DNA of 64,000 nucleotides from Streptomyces cathayae (GCF_029760955.1 NZ_CP121682.1:4836001-4900000), one strand, 5' to 3'. Shown: positions 33,113-41,596, counted from the first letter of the stretch. Notes: generated from the letters alone by a model not told the origin. Translations and numbers: made by a program.

Positions 33113-35424
33113 GCAACGAAGCCGCCACCGTGCAGGCCGCACGGGCCGCGGAGGACGCCTCCCGGGCGGAACCGGTCCCGCGCGGACTGGGCACCTCCCT
33201 GCCGGCCTCCGACACCCGCGCCAAGACCGAGGGCACCTTCCCGTACGCCGCCGACCTGTGGGCCGAGGGCCTGCTGTGGGCGGCCGTGCTGCGCTCGCCC
33301 CACCCGCACGCGCGCATCGTGTCCATCGACACCACCCACGCGCGCGAGATGCCCGGGGTGCGCGCCGTCGTCACCCACGAGGACGTCCCCGGCGACCCGC
33401 TGTACGGCCGTGGCCGCGCCGACCGTCCGGTCTTCGCCTCCGACGTCGTACGCCACCACGGCGAGGCCATCGCCGCCGTCGCCGCCGACCACCCGGACAC
33501 CGCGCGGCTGGCCGCCGCCGCCGTCATCGTCGAGTACGAGGTGCTCGACCCGGTGATCGACCCCGAACAGGCCTTCGAGGCCGAGCCGTTGCACCCCGAC
33601 GGCAACCTGATCCGGCACATCCCGCTGCGCCACGGCGACCCGGACGCGGTCGGCGACCTCGTCGTCGAGGGCCTGTACCGCATCGGCCGCCAGGACCCCG
33701 CCCCCATCGGCGCCGAGGCCGGACTCGCGGTACCCCGTCCCGACGGGGGCGTCGAGCTGTACCTGGCCTCCACCGACCCGCACGGCGACCGGGACACCGC
33801 CGCCGCCGCGTTCGACCTGGAACCCGACCGCGTCAAGATCGTCGTCACCGGTGTGCCCGGCGCCGTCGCCGACCGCGAGGACCAGAGCTTCCAGCTGCCG
33901 CTCGGCCTGCTGGCGCTGCGGACCGGCTGCCCGGTCAAACTCACCGCCACGCGCGAGGAGTCCTTCCTCGGCCACGCCCACCGGCACCCCACCCTGCTGC
34001 GCTACCGCCACCACGCCGACGCCGAGGGCAAGCTGGTGAAGGTCGAGGCGCAGATCCTGCTCGACGCGGGCGCCTACGCCGACAGTTCCTCCGAGGCCCT
34101 GGCCGCCGCCGTCGCCTTCGCCTGCGGCCCCTACGTCGTCCCGAACGCCTTCATCGAGGGCTGGGCGGTCCGCACCAACAACCCGCCCTCCGGCCATGTG
34201 CGCGGCGAGGGCGCCCTGCAGGTGTGCGCCGCCCACGAGGCGCAGATGGACAAGCTGGCCAAGAAACTCGGCCTCGACCCGGCCGAGCTGCGCCTGCGCA
34301 ACGTCATGGCGACCGGCGACGTCCTGCCCACCGGCCAGACCGTGACCTGCCCCGCCCCGGTCGCCGAACTCCTCGAAGCGGTACAGGACTTCCCGCTGCC
34401 GCCGCTGCCCAAGGACACCCCCGCGGAGGAGTGGCTGCTGCCCGGCGGCCCCGAGGGCGCCGGGGAACCGGGCGCGGTGCGCCGCGGGGTGGGCTACGGC
34501 CTCGGCATGGTGCACATGCTCGGCGGCGAGGGCGCGGACGAGGTGTCCACGGCCACCGTGAAGGTCCAGGACGGCGTGGCGACGGTGCTGTGCGCGGCCG
34601 TCGAGACCGGCCAGGGCTTCACCACGCTGGCCCGGCAGATCGTCCAGGAGGTCCTCGGCGTCGACGAGGTGCGGGTGGCCCCCGTGGACACCGACCAGCC
34701 CCCGGCGGGCGCGGGCTGCCGCGGCCGGCACACCTGGGTGTCGGGCGGCGCGGTGGAGCGCGCGGCGAAGATGGTCCGCACCCAGCTCCTCCAGCCCCTG
34801 GCCCACACGTTCGGCATGTCCGCCGAGCTGCTCCAGATCACCGACGGCAGGATCACCTCGTACGACGGGGTGCTGTCGACGCCCGTCGCCGAGGCCCTGG
34901 AGGGCAAGGAACTCTGGGCCACCGCCCAGTGCCGTCCGCACCCCACGGAACCCCTGGACGACTTCGGTCAGGGCGACGCCTTCGTCGGGATGTCCTTCTG
35001 CGCGATCCGCGCGGTGGTCGACGTCGACATCGAGATCGGCTCGGTACGGGTCGTGGAACTGGCCGTCGCCCAGGACGTGGGCCGGGTGCTGAACCCGGCC
35101 CAGCTGGCCGCCCGGATCGAGGCGGGGGTGACCCAGGGCGTGGGCGCCGCGCTCACCGAGAACCTGCGCACGCCCCGCGGCCTGATCCGCCACCCCGACC
35201 TCACCGGCTACGCCCTCCCGACCGCCCTGGACGCGCCCGACATCCAGATCGTGAAACTCGTGGAGGAGCGGGACGTGGTCGCGCCCTTCGGCGCGAAGGC
35301 GGTCAGCGCGGTGCCGGTGGTGACCTCGCCGGCGGCCATCGCCTCCGCCGTCCGGGCCGCCACCGGCCGCCCGGTCAACCGCCTGCCGATCCGCCCCCAG
35401 GCCGCGGTGGTGACCAGCGGCTGA
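33109..35424 (+). CDS. molybdopterin-binding large subunit, xanthine dehydrogenase family, with altered active-site motifs
   Basis: 771 aa. Both molybdenum hydroxylase domains are present (LPASDTRAKTEGTFPYAADL, GRQDPAPIGAEAGLAV, GHVRGEGALQ, GCRGRHTWVSGGAV). The C-terminal active-site loop, usually GVGE with the catalytic Glu, reads AKAVSAVPVV, so the Glu is replaced by Ala or the loop is rearranged. The HxPxEP-like region reads APIGAE. It may use a different mechanism or be inactive as a hydroxylase (inference). The substrate is unknown. It ends before a 13-bp hairpin. Confidence 0.85.
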   Translation: MSNEAATVQAARAAEDASRAEPVPRGLGTSLPASDTRAKTEGTFPYAADLWAEGLLWAAVLRSPHPHARIVSIDTTHAREMPGVRAVVTHEDVPGDPLYGRGRADRPVFASDVVRHHGEAIAAVAADHPDTARLAAAAVIVEYEVLDPVIDPEQAFEAEPLHPDGNLIRHIPLRHGDPDAVGDLVVEGLYRIGRQDPAPIGAEAGLAVPRPDGGVELYLASTDPHGDRDTAAAAFDLEPDRVKIVVTGVPGAVADREDQSFQLPLGLLALRTGCPVKLTATREESFLGHAHRHPTLLRYRHHADAEGKLVKVEAQILLDAGAYADSSSEALAAAVAFACGPYVVPNAFIEGWAVRTNNPPSGHVRGEGALQVCAAHEAQMDKLAKKLGLDPAELRLRNVMATGDVLPTGQTVTCPAPVAELLEAVQDFPLPPLPKDTPAEEWLLPGGPEGAGEPGAVRRGVGYGLGMVHMLGGEGADEVSTATVKVQDGVATVLCAAVETGQGFTTLARQIVQEVLGVDEVRVAPVDTDQPPAGAGCRGRHTWVSGGAVERAAKMVRTQLLQPLAHTFGMSAELLQITDGRITSYDGVLSTPVAEALEGKELWATAQCRPHPTEPLDDFGQGDAFVGMSFCAIRAVVDVDIEIGSVRVVELAVAQDVGRVLNPAQLAARIEAGVTQGVGAALTENLRTPRGLIRHPDLTGYALPTALDAPDIQIVKLVEERDVVAPFGAKAVSAVPVVTSPAAIASAVRAATGRPVNRLPIRPQAAVVTSG

Positions 35425-35429
35425 CGGCG

Positions 35430-35458
35430 CGGCAGCCGACGGATGCCGTCGGCTGCCG
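35430..35458 (+). terminator. 13-bp stem terminator of the molybdenum hydroxylase operon
   Basis: CGGCAGCCGACGG and its exact reverse complement around a 3-nt ATG loop, 5 nt past the stop. Short direct repeats of GCTGACGGCTG follow. Confidence 0.75.
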
Positions 35459-35778
35459 ACGATGGCTGTCGGTGGCCGCTGACGGCTGCTGACGGCTGCC
35501 GGAGAACGTGTTTCAGGTTTATTCACGCGCGAAGGCAACGCACAGGGGTGTTCACGCGTCTTGTGGGGTGAGGGCGGCCGTGTCCGTGTGCGGCCGCCTG
35601 CCCGTCCGGCCGTCCGCCGGGCCGTCCGTCCGTGGTGGACCGGGGCGTTGTCAGTGGTGGCGCGTAGTGTTCCGAGCGGTGGGGGACGGCTGCCGGCCCG
35701 AAGGCGCGGGGGCCCCTCCTGTCCGGGCGGGGCGGAGCACGGTACACGGGACTGAGCACACGAATGCGCGGGGGAGCC
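35459..35778. other. intergenic region before the SUKH-like gene
   Basis: 320 bp with no gene. Short GCTGACGGCTGC repeats occur at 35476-35501, then a locally AT-richer stretch (GGTTTATTCACGCG at about 35516-35529) that may hold a promoter. No confident -35/-10 pair. Confidence 0.3.
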
Positions 35779-37017
35779 ATGAGCACGACCGACACCGTTG
35801 TCACGGATGTCGTGGACGTCGCGGCAGCGATCACCCTGACCGACGACGCCCTCGACCCGTTCGTCACGCACGCGTCCACGCGCCGCTGGCTGACCGGCCC
35901 CGGACTGCCGTGCGACAGCGGCCTGTTCAGTTTCGCGCGGCTGCGGACCGAGGGCCTGCGCACCGTCGCCGGCGCGACGGGCGGCGCGGGGGAGGCGGGG
36001 GGCAGGCTCTCCGCGGAGCTGCGGGACCAGCTGGTCATCGGCGGGCTGCTCGGCCCGGCCGGCACGGAGACCGGGTCGGTCCTGCTGGACGGGGCCACCG
36101 GCGCGGTCTCGACGACGTACTTCTTCCCCGACCGCCCCGACGGCCCTGACCGCCCCGACCGTTTTGACCGCCACGACCTGATGGACGTCCGCCCGCTCGC
36201 CCCGTCGCTGCCGACCCTGGTGCGGTTCGCCGCCGCCACGGACGAACTGGCGGGACTGCGCGGCCAGTTCGCCGCCTACGCGGGCCGCTACGGCACGAAG
36301 GCGGTGGCCGAGGCCTCGCGGCAGCTGCTCGCGGTGTTCGAGGAGGGCGCGGACGGCGAGCCGGCCCCGCTGTGGCGGATGGCCGCACTGATCCGGCCGC
36401 TGGCCCTGGTGGCGGGTCCGGGCACGGCCTCGGGGCTCGCCCTCGACCTCCCGGTGCGCCTGCTGGACCAGGAGTTCGGCCGGGGCGGTGTGGTCCGCTT
36501 CGAGGAGGTCGACTTCCCCGCGACGCTCACGCACGAGCCGACCCGCCGCTTCCTGCGCGAGACGGGCCTGCCGGAGGACGGCTTCCTCTTCCAGCTGGAC
36601 ACCGACCTGCCGTTGCGGACCCTCACGGAGTACTACGCCGACGGCGAGGGCGAGTTCCCGCCCGCCCGCCTCCCCGCCCACGCCGACCGGCTGATACGCC
36701 TCGGCCACTTGACCGACGACCACAGCCTGGTCGTCGACGGCGCCACCGGCGCGGTCCTGAACTGGAGCGGGCCGGACTCCGTCCTGTACCCGCTGAACAC
36801 GGACATCTCGACCCTCGCCTTCACCCTCTGGCTGCTGCACCGCGAGCACGCCATCGACGAGGAGTCGGGCCACGTGCTGACCAGCGAGACGTACGACCAG
36901 CTGGCCATGACGATGATCCAGGTCCTGTCCGCCGTCGACCCCACGGGCACCACGACCGACGCGGACTGGCACTACTGGACGGAACTGTTCCAGGACGAGG
37001 CGGGCGGAGTGCTCTGA
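35779..37017 (+). CDS. tandem SUKH-4-like (SMI1/KNR4-type immunity) protein
   Basis: 412 aa. Two similar halves are visible. Residues about 18-190 carry TRRWLTGPGLPCDSGLFSF and VLLDGATGAVSTTYF. Residues about 238-405 carry TRRFLRETGLPEDGFLFQL and LVVDGATGAVLNW. Each half fits the SUKH-4 pattern found in Streptomyces immunity-like proteins. SUKH proteins often neutralise polymorphic toxins, but no toxin gene is adjacent. ATG 35779 follows GGGGGAG. A DRPDGPDRPDRFDRHD repeat lies between strands of the first domain. Confidence 0.65.
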   Translation: MSTTDTVVTDVVDVAAAITLTDDALDPFVTHASTRRWLTGPGLPCDSGLFSFARLRTEGLRTVAGATGGAGEAGGRLSAELRDQLVIGGLLGPAGTETGSVLLDGATGAVSTTYFFPDRPDGPDRPDRFDRHDLMDVRPLAPSLPTLVRFAAATDELAGLRGQFAAYAGRYGTKAVAEASRQLLAVFEEGADGEPAPLWRMAALIRPLALVAGPGTASGLALDLPVRLLDQEFGRGGVVRFEEVDFPATLTHEPTRRFLRETGLPEDGFLFQLDTDLPLRTLTEYYADGEGEFPPARLPAHADRLIRLGHLTDDHSLVVDGATGAVLNWSGPDSVLYPLNTDISTLAFTLWLLHREHAIDEESGHVLTSETYDQLAMTMIQVLSAVDPTGTTTDADWHYWTELFQDEAGGVL

Positions 37018-37029
37018 GCCCCGCTCGCC

Positions 37030-37386
37030 TCAGCCACCCGCCCGCAACGGGCATCCGGTGCCGACGCGCGCGGTGAGTTCGGCGCGCAGGGCGGTGAGTT
37101 CCGCCATCCGCGTGTCGACGACCCGGATCTTCTCCGCGAACAGCGCGGACAGCGCCTGCGCGGTGTCCGGGGCGTCGCGCAGTTCCTCACCGTGCCGTGC
37201 GATCTCCGCCAGGGAGAACCCGAGCGTCTGCGCGGTGCGGACGTACTGCAGCCAGACCACCGTCTCGGGCGCGAAGTCGCGGTAACCGCTGGGCAGTCGC
37301 CGACTCGTGACGAGGCCGAGCTTCTCGTAGAACCGGACGGTGTCCCTGGACAGGCCCGCTCGCGCGGCCAACTCCCCTATCAGCAT
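37030..37386 (-). CDS. MerR-family transcriptional regulator
   Basis: 118 aa. The winged helix IGELAARAGLSRDTVRFYEK and GYRDFAPETVVWLQYVRTAQ are followed by a short coiled-coil, with one Cys near the C-terminus (TGCPLRAGG). It is divergent from a small membrane protein gene whose promoter has the 20-bp spacer typical of MerR-activated promoters. The effector cannot be told from this. Confidence 0.85.
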   Translation of the reverse strand: MLIGELAARAGLSRDTVRFYEKLGLVTSRRLPSGYRDFAPETVVWLQYVRTAQTLGFSLAEIARHGEELRDAPDTAQALSALFAEKIRVVDTRMAELTALRAELTARVGTGCPLRAGG

Positions 37387-37407
37387 GGCCCTCCGTCGGC
37401 CGGTGGC

Positions 37408-37439
37408 TTGACCTTGGACCCTACTCCACTGTTTAGCGT
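37408..37439 (+). promoter_or_regulatory. MerR-type promoter with 20-bp spacer
   Basis: TTGACC (37408-37413) and TAGCGT (37434-37439) are 20 bp apart, and TGGA / TCCA arms lie in the spacer. An over-long spacer is how MerR regulators control promoters. It points right, toward 37476. Confidence 0.5.
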
Positions 37440-37475
37440 GAGGCACCGCCACCGCCGACCAGCAGGAGCTTCCTC

Positions 37476-37937
37476 GTGCCTCTCCTCCCCTCTCCTTCCC
37501 GGGCCTCCTACCTCCGTGTCGTACGGGTGAGTGCCTGGTACGACCTCGTCGTCACGGCCGGATTCGCGACCCCCTGGACCTACGCCCTGGCGCACGGCCT
37601 GCTGTCGTCGGCGGGTGACGCCCTCGGGCTGGGCGCCCTGCCCGACCGCGACCCGGTGCAGACCCTGTACGCGAATCTGATGGGTTCGGTCGTGGTCGTC
37701 TGGTCCGTCCTGCGCCTCAGGAGGACACGGCCGGCACACGGGATCTACGACGGCGCCGCCCGCACGCTGTTCTCGGCCTGGTTCGCGTACGCGCTGGCCA
37801 GTGGTGCCACGGGGCTGCTGTGGCTGTTCCTCGCCGTGGAGGTGGCGTTCGGCGCGGTCCAGCTCGTGCCGTGGTGGCGGCGGGCGGACGAGCGGAAGGA
37901 CGGGGTGGAAGCGGCGCTCGGCGGAACGACGGGGTGA
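37476..37937 (+). CDS. small integral membrane protein under MerR control
   Basis: 153 aa with four hydrophobic helices, resembling DoxX-like or other four-helix membrane proteins, but no firm family is recognised. GTG 37476 has AGGAG 7 nt upstream. The divergent MerR gene and its long-spacer promoter suggest induction by the same signal. Confidence 0.7.
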   Translation: MPLLPSPSRASYLRVVRVSAWYDLVVTAGFATPWTYALAHGLLSSAGDALGLGALPDRDPVQTLYANLMGSVVVVWSVLRLRRTRPAHGIYDGAARTLFSAWFAYALASGATGLLWLFLAVEVAFGAVQLVPWWRRADERKDGVEAALGGTTG

Positions 37938-38000
37938 CCCGCACGAGGACCCCGAGACCCGTCGGCGCGGCGGAGTCTCGGGGGCTCCCGTCTCGAGTGC

Positions 38001-38330
38001 CTACTCCTCGTCAGTCTCCTCGTCGGACTCGTCGTCGTCCTCGTACGGCGGGATGCGCTGCCCCCGGCTCTCGCAGATGTGCAGGACGTCGGTCAGGCAC
38101 TCGGCCAGGCGCCGGGTGACGAAGTGGTACTCGTCGGCCGTGACGGGCGTCCCGGAGCCGAGGAGGGCCTTGGACAGATCCAGCACCGCGGAGGCCGTCG
38201 CGATCTGCTGCTCCTCGATCCTGTCGGCGAGAAGGGACAGGGGGGTGGCTGTGCCGTCGGCCGACAGGAAAGCCGGTTTGCCGTCGTCGCTCCACGGCAG
38301 CAGACGCAGGTGGGTGGGGGAGAGGGTCAT
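38001..38330 (-). CDS. conserved Streptomyces hypothetical protein, 109 aa
   Basis: It starts MTLSPTHLRLLPWSDDGKPA and ends in an acidic tail (PPYEDDDESDEETDEE). The ATG overlaps the stop of the upstream small gene (38327-38330), so they form one transcript. I recognise this as part of a common Streptomyces cassette (two short ORFs divergent from a short GntR gene), of unknown function. Confidence 0.65.
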   Translation of the reverse strand: MTLSPTHLRLLPWSDDGKPAFLSADGTATPLSLLADRIEEQQIATASAVLDLSKALLGSGTPVTADEYHFVTRRLAECLTDVLHICESRGQRIPPYEDDDESDEETDEE

Positions 38331-38635
38331 GCCGGCACTCCGTGGAAGTCGATGCCGAGGGCGGCGAGGGTGGGAGAGGTTCGCCGGTCCTGCTGCCACA
38401 GGCGCTCCTGCTCCCGCTCGTGGGCGATGAGGTAGGGCCGTACGAGCGGCAAGTCGTCGGCCTTGACGAACGCGGCGGCACGGGGAGAGCGGTGGGCGGG
38501 ACGTCCCGCACCCACCGCTTTGTGCGTGATGATCAACCGCCGTGTCGGCGTGTTCGCCGCGTGCCCGGCGGGACGTCGGCGCCTGCCGGTGGACGGCAAG
38601 AGCCAGGAGAAAAGCGCGGCCAGTAGGCTTTGCAT
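38327..38635 (-). CDS. conserved Streptomyces hypothetical protein, 102 aa
   Basis: The N-terminus is hydrophobic then basic. The C-terminal part reads VRPYLIAHEREQERLWQQDR and then TSPTLAALGIDFHGV, a pattern common in small Streptomyces proteins beside GntR or Xre regulators. The function is unknown. It overlaps the 109-aa gene by 4 bases and is divergent from the GntR gene. Confidence 0.65.
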   Translation of the reverse strand: MQSLLAALFSWLLPSTGRRRRPAGHAANTPTRRLIITHKAVGAGRPAHRSPRAAAFVKADDLPLVRPYLIAHEREQERLWQQDRRTSPTLAALGIDFHGVPA

Positions 38636-38725
38636 GTCGGCACTCCTTCGCAGTGCGGGCCATGCCCCCGGACAGTTCGCCCTGTCGCGGGGGTTCTGTG
38701 GTGTGTCCTGCGTTGCAGAGTGTAC

Positions 38726-38743
38726 GCGTATACGAGTATTCGC
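38726..38743. promoter_or_regulatory. imperfect palindrome in the divergent GntR promoter region
   Basis: GCGTATACG next to AGTATTCGC: the two 9-base halves match as inverted repeats at 7 of 9 positions. It contains CGTATACG and lies 39 bp before the GntR start in AT-richer DNA. A likely GntR operator. Confidence 0.4.
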
Positions 38744-38781
38744 GGTCGCGTGATTGTGCAGATTCGCGGATTCTCGGTTGC

Positions 38782-39012
38782 ATGGACCTTGACCGCTCAG
38801 TACCCGTCTGGCCCCAGGTCGCAGAGGAACTGCGACGCCGCCTCGATGCTGGGCAGTACCCCGCCGGCGAGCGTTTCCCCGCAGTGAACGAGCTGGCGGC
38901 CGAGCTGGACGTGGCTCCCTCGACGGTGCAGAAAGCCGTGGCCGCTCTCCGAGAAGAGGGGCGCCTCTACACCGTGCTGGGTCAAGGCTCGTTCGTGAAG
39001 GGCGACGAGTGA
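38782..39012 (+). CDS. minimal GntR-type winged-helix regulator, 76 aa
   Basis: It consists only of the GntR DNA-binding domain (VWPQVAEELRRRLDAGQYPA, FPAVNELAAELDVAPSTVQK, LREEGRLYTVLGQGSFV) with no effector domain. Such short GntR proteins occur on actinomycete integrative elements and beside small hypothetical genes. It is divergent from the two small ORFs and is followed 180 bp later by tRNA-Cys on the other strand. Confidence 0.8.
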   Translation: MDLDRSVPVWPQVAEELRRRLDAGQYPAGERFPAVNELAAELDVAPSTVQKAVAALREEGRLYTVLGQGSFVKGDE

Positions 39013-39138
39013 CAAGGGGTGGTGTGAGCAGGCAGAGGGAAGTGCCGCACCACCCCGGACGACTATGGCGTCCTCGCCCGGGGCACCCGTGTCCAGCAGG
39101 TCATGGACCCATGTGCGGCGAAGGGCCGAGCGACTGAC

Positions 39139-39172
39139 CTGGCTCTGCGTCTGACCGGAGGCGCAGAGCCAG
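39139..39172 (-). terminator. hairpin downstream of tRNA-Cys
   Basis: CTGGCTCTGCG pairs exactly with CGCAGAGCCAG around a 12-nt loop, 22 nt past the tRNA 3' end on the minus strand. Confidence 0.6.
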
Positions 39173-39194
39173 GAGCCGCGTCATCGCTGTTCAG

Positions 39195-39266
39195 AGGCCG
39201 TGGCGGGAATCGAACCCGCGTCACTCGCTTTGCAGGCGAGTCCCTCAACCACTCGGGCACACGGCC
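39195..39266 (-). tRNA. tRNA-Cys (GCA)
   Basis: The minus strand folds as a cloverleaf: acceptor GGCCGTG / CACGGCC, anticodon stem CTCGC / GCGAG with loop CTGCAAA (anticodon GCA), T-arm GCGGG-TTCGATT-CCCGC, and discriminator U, which is the identity base for Cys. No CCA is encoded. It has a short variable loop. Confidence 0.92.
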
Positions 39267-39464
39267 GTGTTCGTCGGAGTTCCTCGGAACCGGTGCACCG
39301 ACCGTAGGCCGCGGTGGGAGGAAGACTCAAGGGAAGGGCGGGCGCCGCAACGGGACTGCCATGCCCCGTTCACAAAAGGGCGGCGGGACGTAGGTCCGAG
39401 GTCCTGGTCAGGTCCCGACCCCCGACAGGGGTCAAAGCAGTCCGTGGCCCTTACTCTGGCGGGC

Positions 39465-40943
39465 ATGACCACCCCGAACCCGCGCGACACCGGTGTCGCC
39501 GACCCCGCCGACCTCGCCGGGGCCACCGTTCCCGTCCCGGCCCTCGCCCCCGACCCCGACGCGACCGTACTGAGCCGCCCCTACCGGGCGCTGAGCATCG
39601 GGATCGTCTCCGTGGTGCTGCTGATCGCCTTCGAGGCGACCGCGGTGGGTACGGCGATGCCGGTGGCGGCGCGGGAGCTGGACGGGGTGTCCCTGTACGC
39701 GTTCGCGTTCTCGGGGTACTTCACGACGAGCCTGTTCGGCATGGTGCTCTCCGGCCAGTGGTCGGACCGGCGCGGCCCGCTCGCGCCGCTGACCTGGGGC
39801 ATCGCCTCCTTCGCCGTCGGTCTGCTGCTCTCCGGGACGGCGGGCGCGATGTGGCCGTTCATCCTCGGGCGGGCCGTGCAGGGGCTCGGCGGCGGGCTGG
39901 TGATCGTCGCGCTGTACGTCGTGGTCGGGCGGGCCTACCCGGAGCGGCTGCGGCCGGCGATCATGGCCGCGTTCGCGGCGAGCTGGGTCGTGCCGTCGAT
40001 CGTCGGCCCGCTGGCCTCCGGCACGGTGACCGAACACCTCGGCTGGCGGTGGGTGTTCCTCGGCATCCCGGCCCTGGTGGTGTTCCCGCTGGCCCTGGCG
40101 CTGCCGCAGATACGCCGACTGGCCTCCGGCCCGGTGCACGACGGCGCGGAGGCGCCGGCCTCCTTCGACCGCCGCCGCATCCGGCTCGCCCTGGCGATCT
40201 CCTTCGGCGCCGGACTGCTCCAGTACGCCGCCCAGGACCTGCGCTGGCTCTCCCTGCTGCCCGCCGCGGCGGGCGTGGCGCTGCTCGTCCCCGCGGTGCT
40301 GGGACTGCTCCCGCACGGCACCTGGCGGGCGGCCCGCGGACTGCCCTCGGTGGTGCTGCTGCGCGGCGTCGCCGCCGGGTCCTTCATCGCCGCGGAGTCC
40401 TTCGTCCCGCTGATGCTGGTCACCCAGCGGGGACTCAGCCCCACGCTCGCCGGGTTCTCGCTCGCGGCGGGCGGCGTGACCTGGGCGCTGGGCTCCTGGC
40501 TCCAGTCGCGGCCGCGACTGGAGCCGTACCGGGAGCGGCTGATGACCCTCGGGATGCTGCTGGTGGCGGCGTCCATCGCGGGGGCCCCGAGCGTGCTGAT
40601 CCCCGCGGTGCCCGCCTGGGCGACGGCCGTCGCCTGGGCCTTCGGCTGCCTCGGGATGGGCCTGGTGATCTCCTCCACCAGCGTGCTGCTGCTCCAGCTC
40701 TCCGCCCCCGAGGAGGCCGGCGCCAACTCCGCCGCCCTCCAGATCTCCGACGGCCTCTCCAACGTCCTCCTCCTTGCCATGGGCGGCGCCGCCTTCGCCG
40801 CCCTCGGCGGCGGCATGGCGGCCCACGGGGCGACCCAGACCACCGGCTCCCACCCGGCCGCCTTCGCCGCGGTGTTCCTGCCGATGGCAGCGGTGGCCCT
40901 GGCGGGCGTGTGGGTGACGAGGCGGCTGCGGGTATCCAAGTGA
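39465..40943 (+). CDS. MFS transporter, drug/proton antiporter type
   Basis: 492 aa with about 14 hydrophobic segments. Motif A is present as GQWSDRRGPLAPL, motif C-like regions as VPSIVGPLASGTV, plus FEATAVGTAMPVAARELDG in helix 1 as in DHA2/EmrB-type exporters. The substrate is unknown. The ribosome binding site is weak (GGCGGGC). It is transcribed alone; the toxin-antitoxin pair starts 32 bp later with its own operator. Confidence 0.85.
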   Translation: MTTPNPRDTGVADPADLAGATVPVPALAPDPDATVLSRPYRALSIGIVSVVLLIAFEATAVGTAMPVAARELDGVSLYAFAFSGYFTTSLFGMVLSGQWSDRRGPLAPLTWGIASFAVGLLLSGTAGAMWPFILGRAVQGLGGGLVIVALYVVVGRAYPERLRPAIMAAFAASWVVPSIVGPLASGTVTEHLGWRWVFLGIPALVVFPLALALPQIRRLASGPVHDGAEAPASFDRRRIRLALAISFGAGLLQYAAQDLRWLSLLPAAAGVALLVPAVLGLLPHGTWRAARGLPSVVLLRGVAAGSFIAAESFVPLMLVTQRGLSPTLAGFSLAAGGVTWALGSWLQSRPRLEPYRERLMTLGMLLVAASIAGAPSVLIPAVPAWATAVAWAFGCLGMGLVISSTSVLLLQLSAPEEAGANSAALQISDGLSNVLLLAMGGAAFAALGGGMAAHGATQTTGSHPAAFAAVFLPMAAVALAGVWVTRRLRVSK

Positions 40944-40950
40944 CACCGCG

Positions 40951-40970
40951 TGGTACCACGTAGTACCGTT
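40951..40970. promoter_or_regulatory. tandem 10-bp operator of the toxin-antitoxin pair
   Basis: The perfect palindrome GTGGTACCAC (40951-40960) is followed at once by the near-copy GTAGTACCGT (40961-40970), 5 bp before the antitoxin ATG. Adjacent 10-bp repeats fit cooperative binding by a ribbon-helix-helix antitoxin. Confidence 0.5.
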
Positions 40971-40975
40971 GGGGC

Positions 40976-41173
40976 ATGGCTGGACTGAATCTGCGGTTTA
41001 CCGACGAAGAGCTCGACGCCCTGCGTGAGCGTGCGGCTGCGGAGGGGCGCAGCATGCAGGCCTTCGCGCACGACGCGGTGGTCGCGGCCATAAACGAGCA
41101 TTCGAGGCTGTTCAACGAGGCGGCCGAGCACGTGCTGAAAGCCAGTGCGGAGCTCAACCGGAGGCTCGCCTGA
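40976..41173 (+). CDS. ribbon-helix-helix antitoxin paired with Doc
   Basis: 65 aa. LNLRFTDEELDALRERAAAE and GRSMQAFAHDAVVAAIN fit a CopG/Arc-type ribbon-helix-helix DNA-binding protein. The C-terminal EHVLKASAELNRRLA probably grips the toxin. Its stop overlaps the toxin start (TGATG). Doc toxins classically pair with Phd, so an RHH partner is a variant arrangement. Confidence 0.8.
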   Translation: MAGLNLRFTDEELDALRERAAAEGRSMQAFAHDAVVAAINEHSRLFNEAAEHVLKASAELNRRLA

Positions 41174-41541
41174 TGCACTACCTCACGCTGCCCGAGTTGC
41201 TGAACCTCGCGAAGCGGCTCGGGGAGGACGCGGTGCGCGATTACGGGTTGCTGGACTCGGCGCTGGCGCGTCCGCAGTCGAGTGTGTTCGGCCAGGACGC
41301 CTATCCGGACGTATGGCAGAAGGCCGCGGCGCTGATGGAGTCCCTCGCGCGCAACCACGCTCTCGTCGACGGGAACAAGCGCCTCGCCTGGTACGCGACC
41401 TGGGTCTTCTTGCACATGAACGGGCACGCGCTGGATCCGGACTTCGATGTGGACGAAGCGGAGAGGTTTGTCCTGGACGTATGCCAGGGCGCACTGGACG
41501 TGCCCAAGATCGCGTCCCAGCTGCCGCGTTTCGCGCGCTGA
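41173..41541 (+). CDS. Doc/Fic-family death-on-curing toxin
   Basis: 122 aa, the usual Doc length. The motif HALVDGNKRLAW (about residues 64-75) matches H-x-[FL]-x-D-[AG]-N-K-R of Doc kinases, which phosphorylate elongation factor Tu and stop translation. YLTLPELLNLAKRLGEDAVR at the start is typical of type II Doc proteins. It is coupled to the antitoxin, and an 8-bp hairpin (41577-41596) ends the transcript. Confidence 0.85.
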   Translation: MHYLTLPELLNLAKRLGEDAVRDYGLLDSALARPQSSVFGQDAYPDVWQKAAALMESLARNHALVDGNKRLAWYATWVFLHMNGHALDPDFDVDEAERFVLDVCQGALDVPKIASQLPRFAR

Positions 41542-41576
41542 ATGTGAACTCGGTCCCACCCGGGGGTGACCCTGCA

Positions 41577-41596
41577 CGGCCCGGGGGACCGGGCCG
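41577..41596 (+). terminator. hairpin after the Doc gene
   Basis: CGGCCCGG and CCGGGCCG, 8-bp stem with a 4-nt loop, 36 nt past the toxin stop. Confidence 0.5.
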
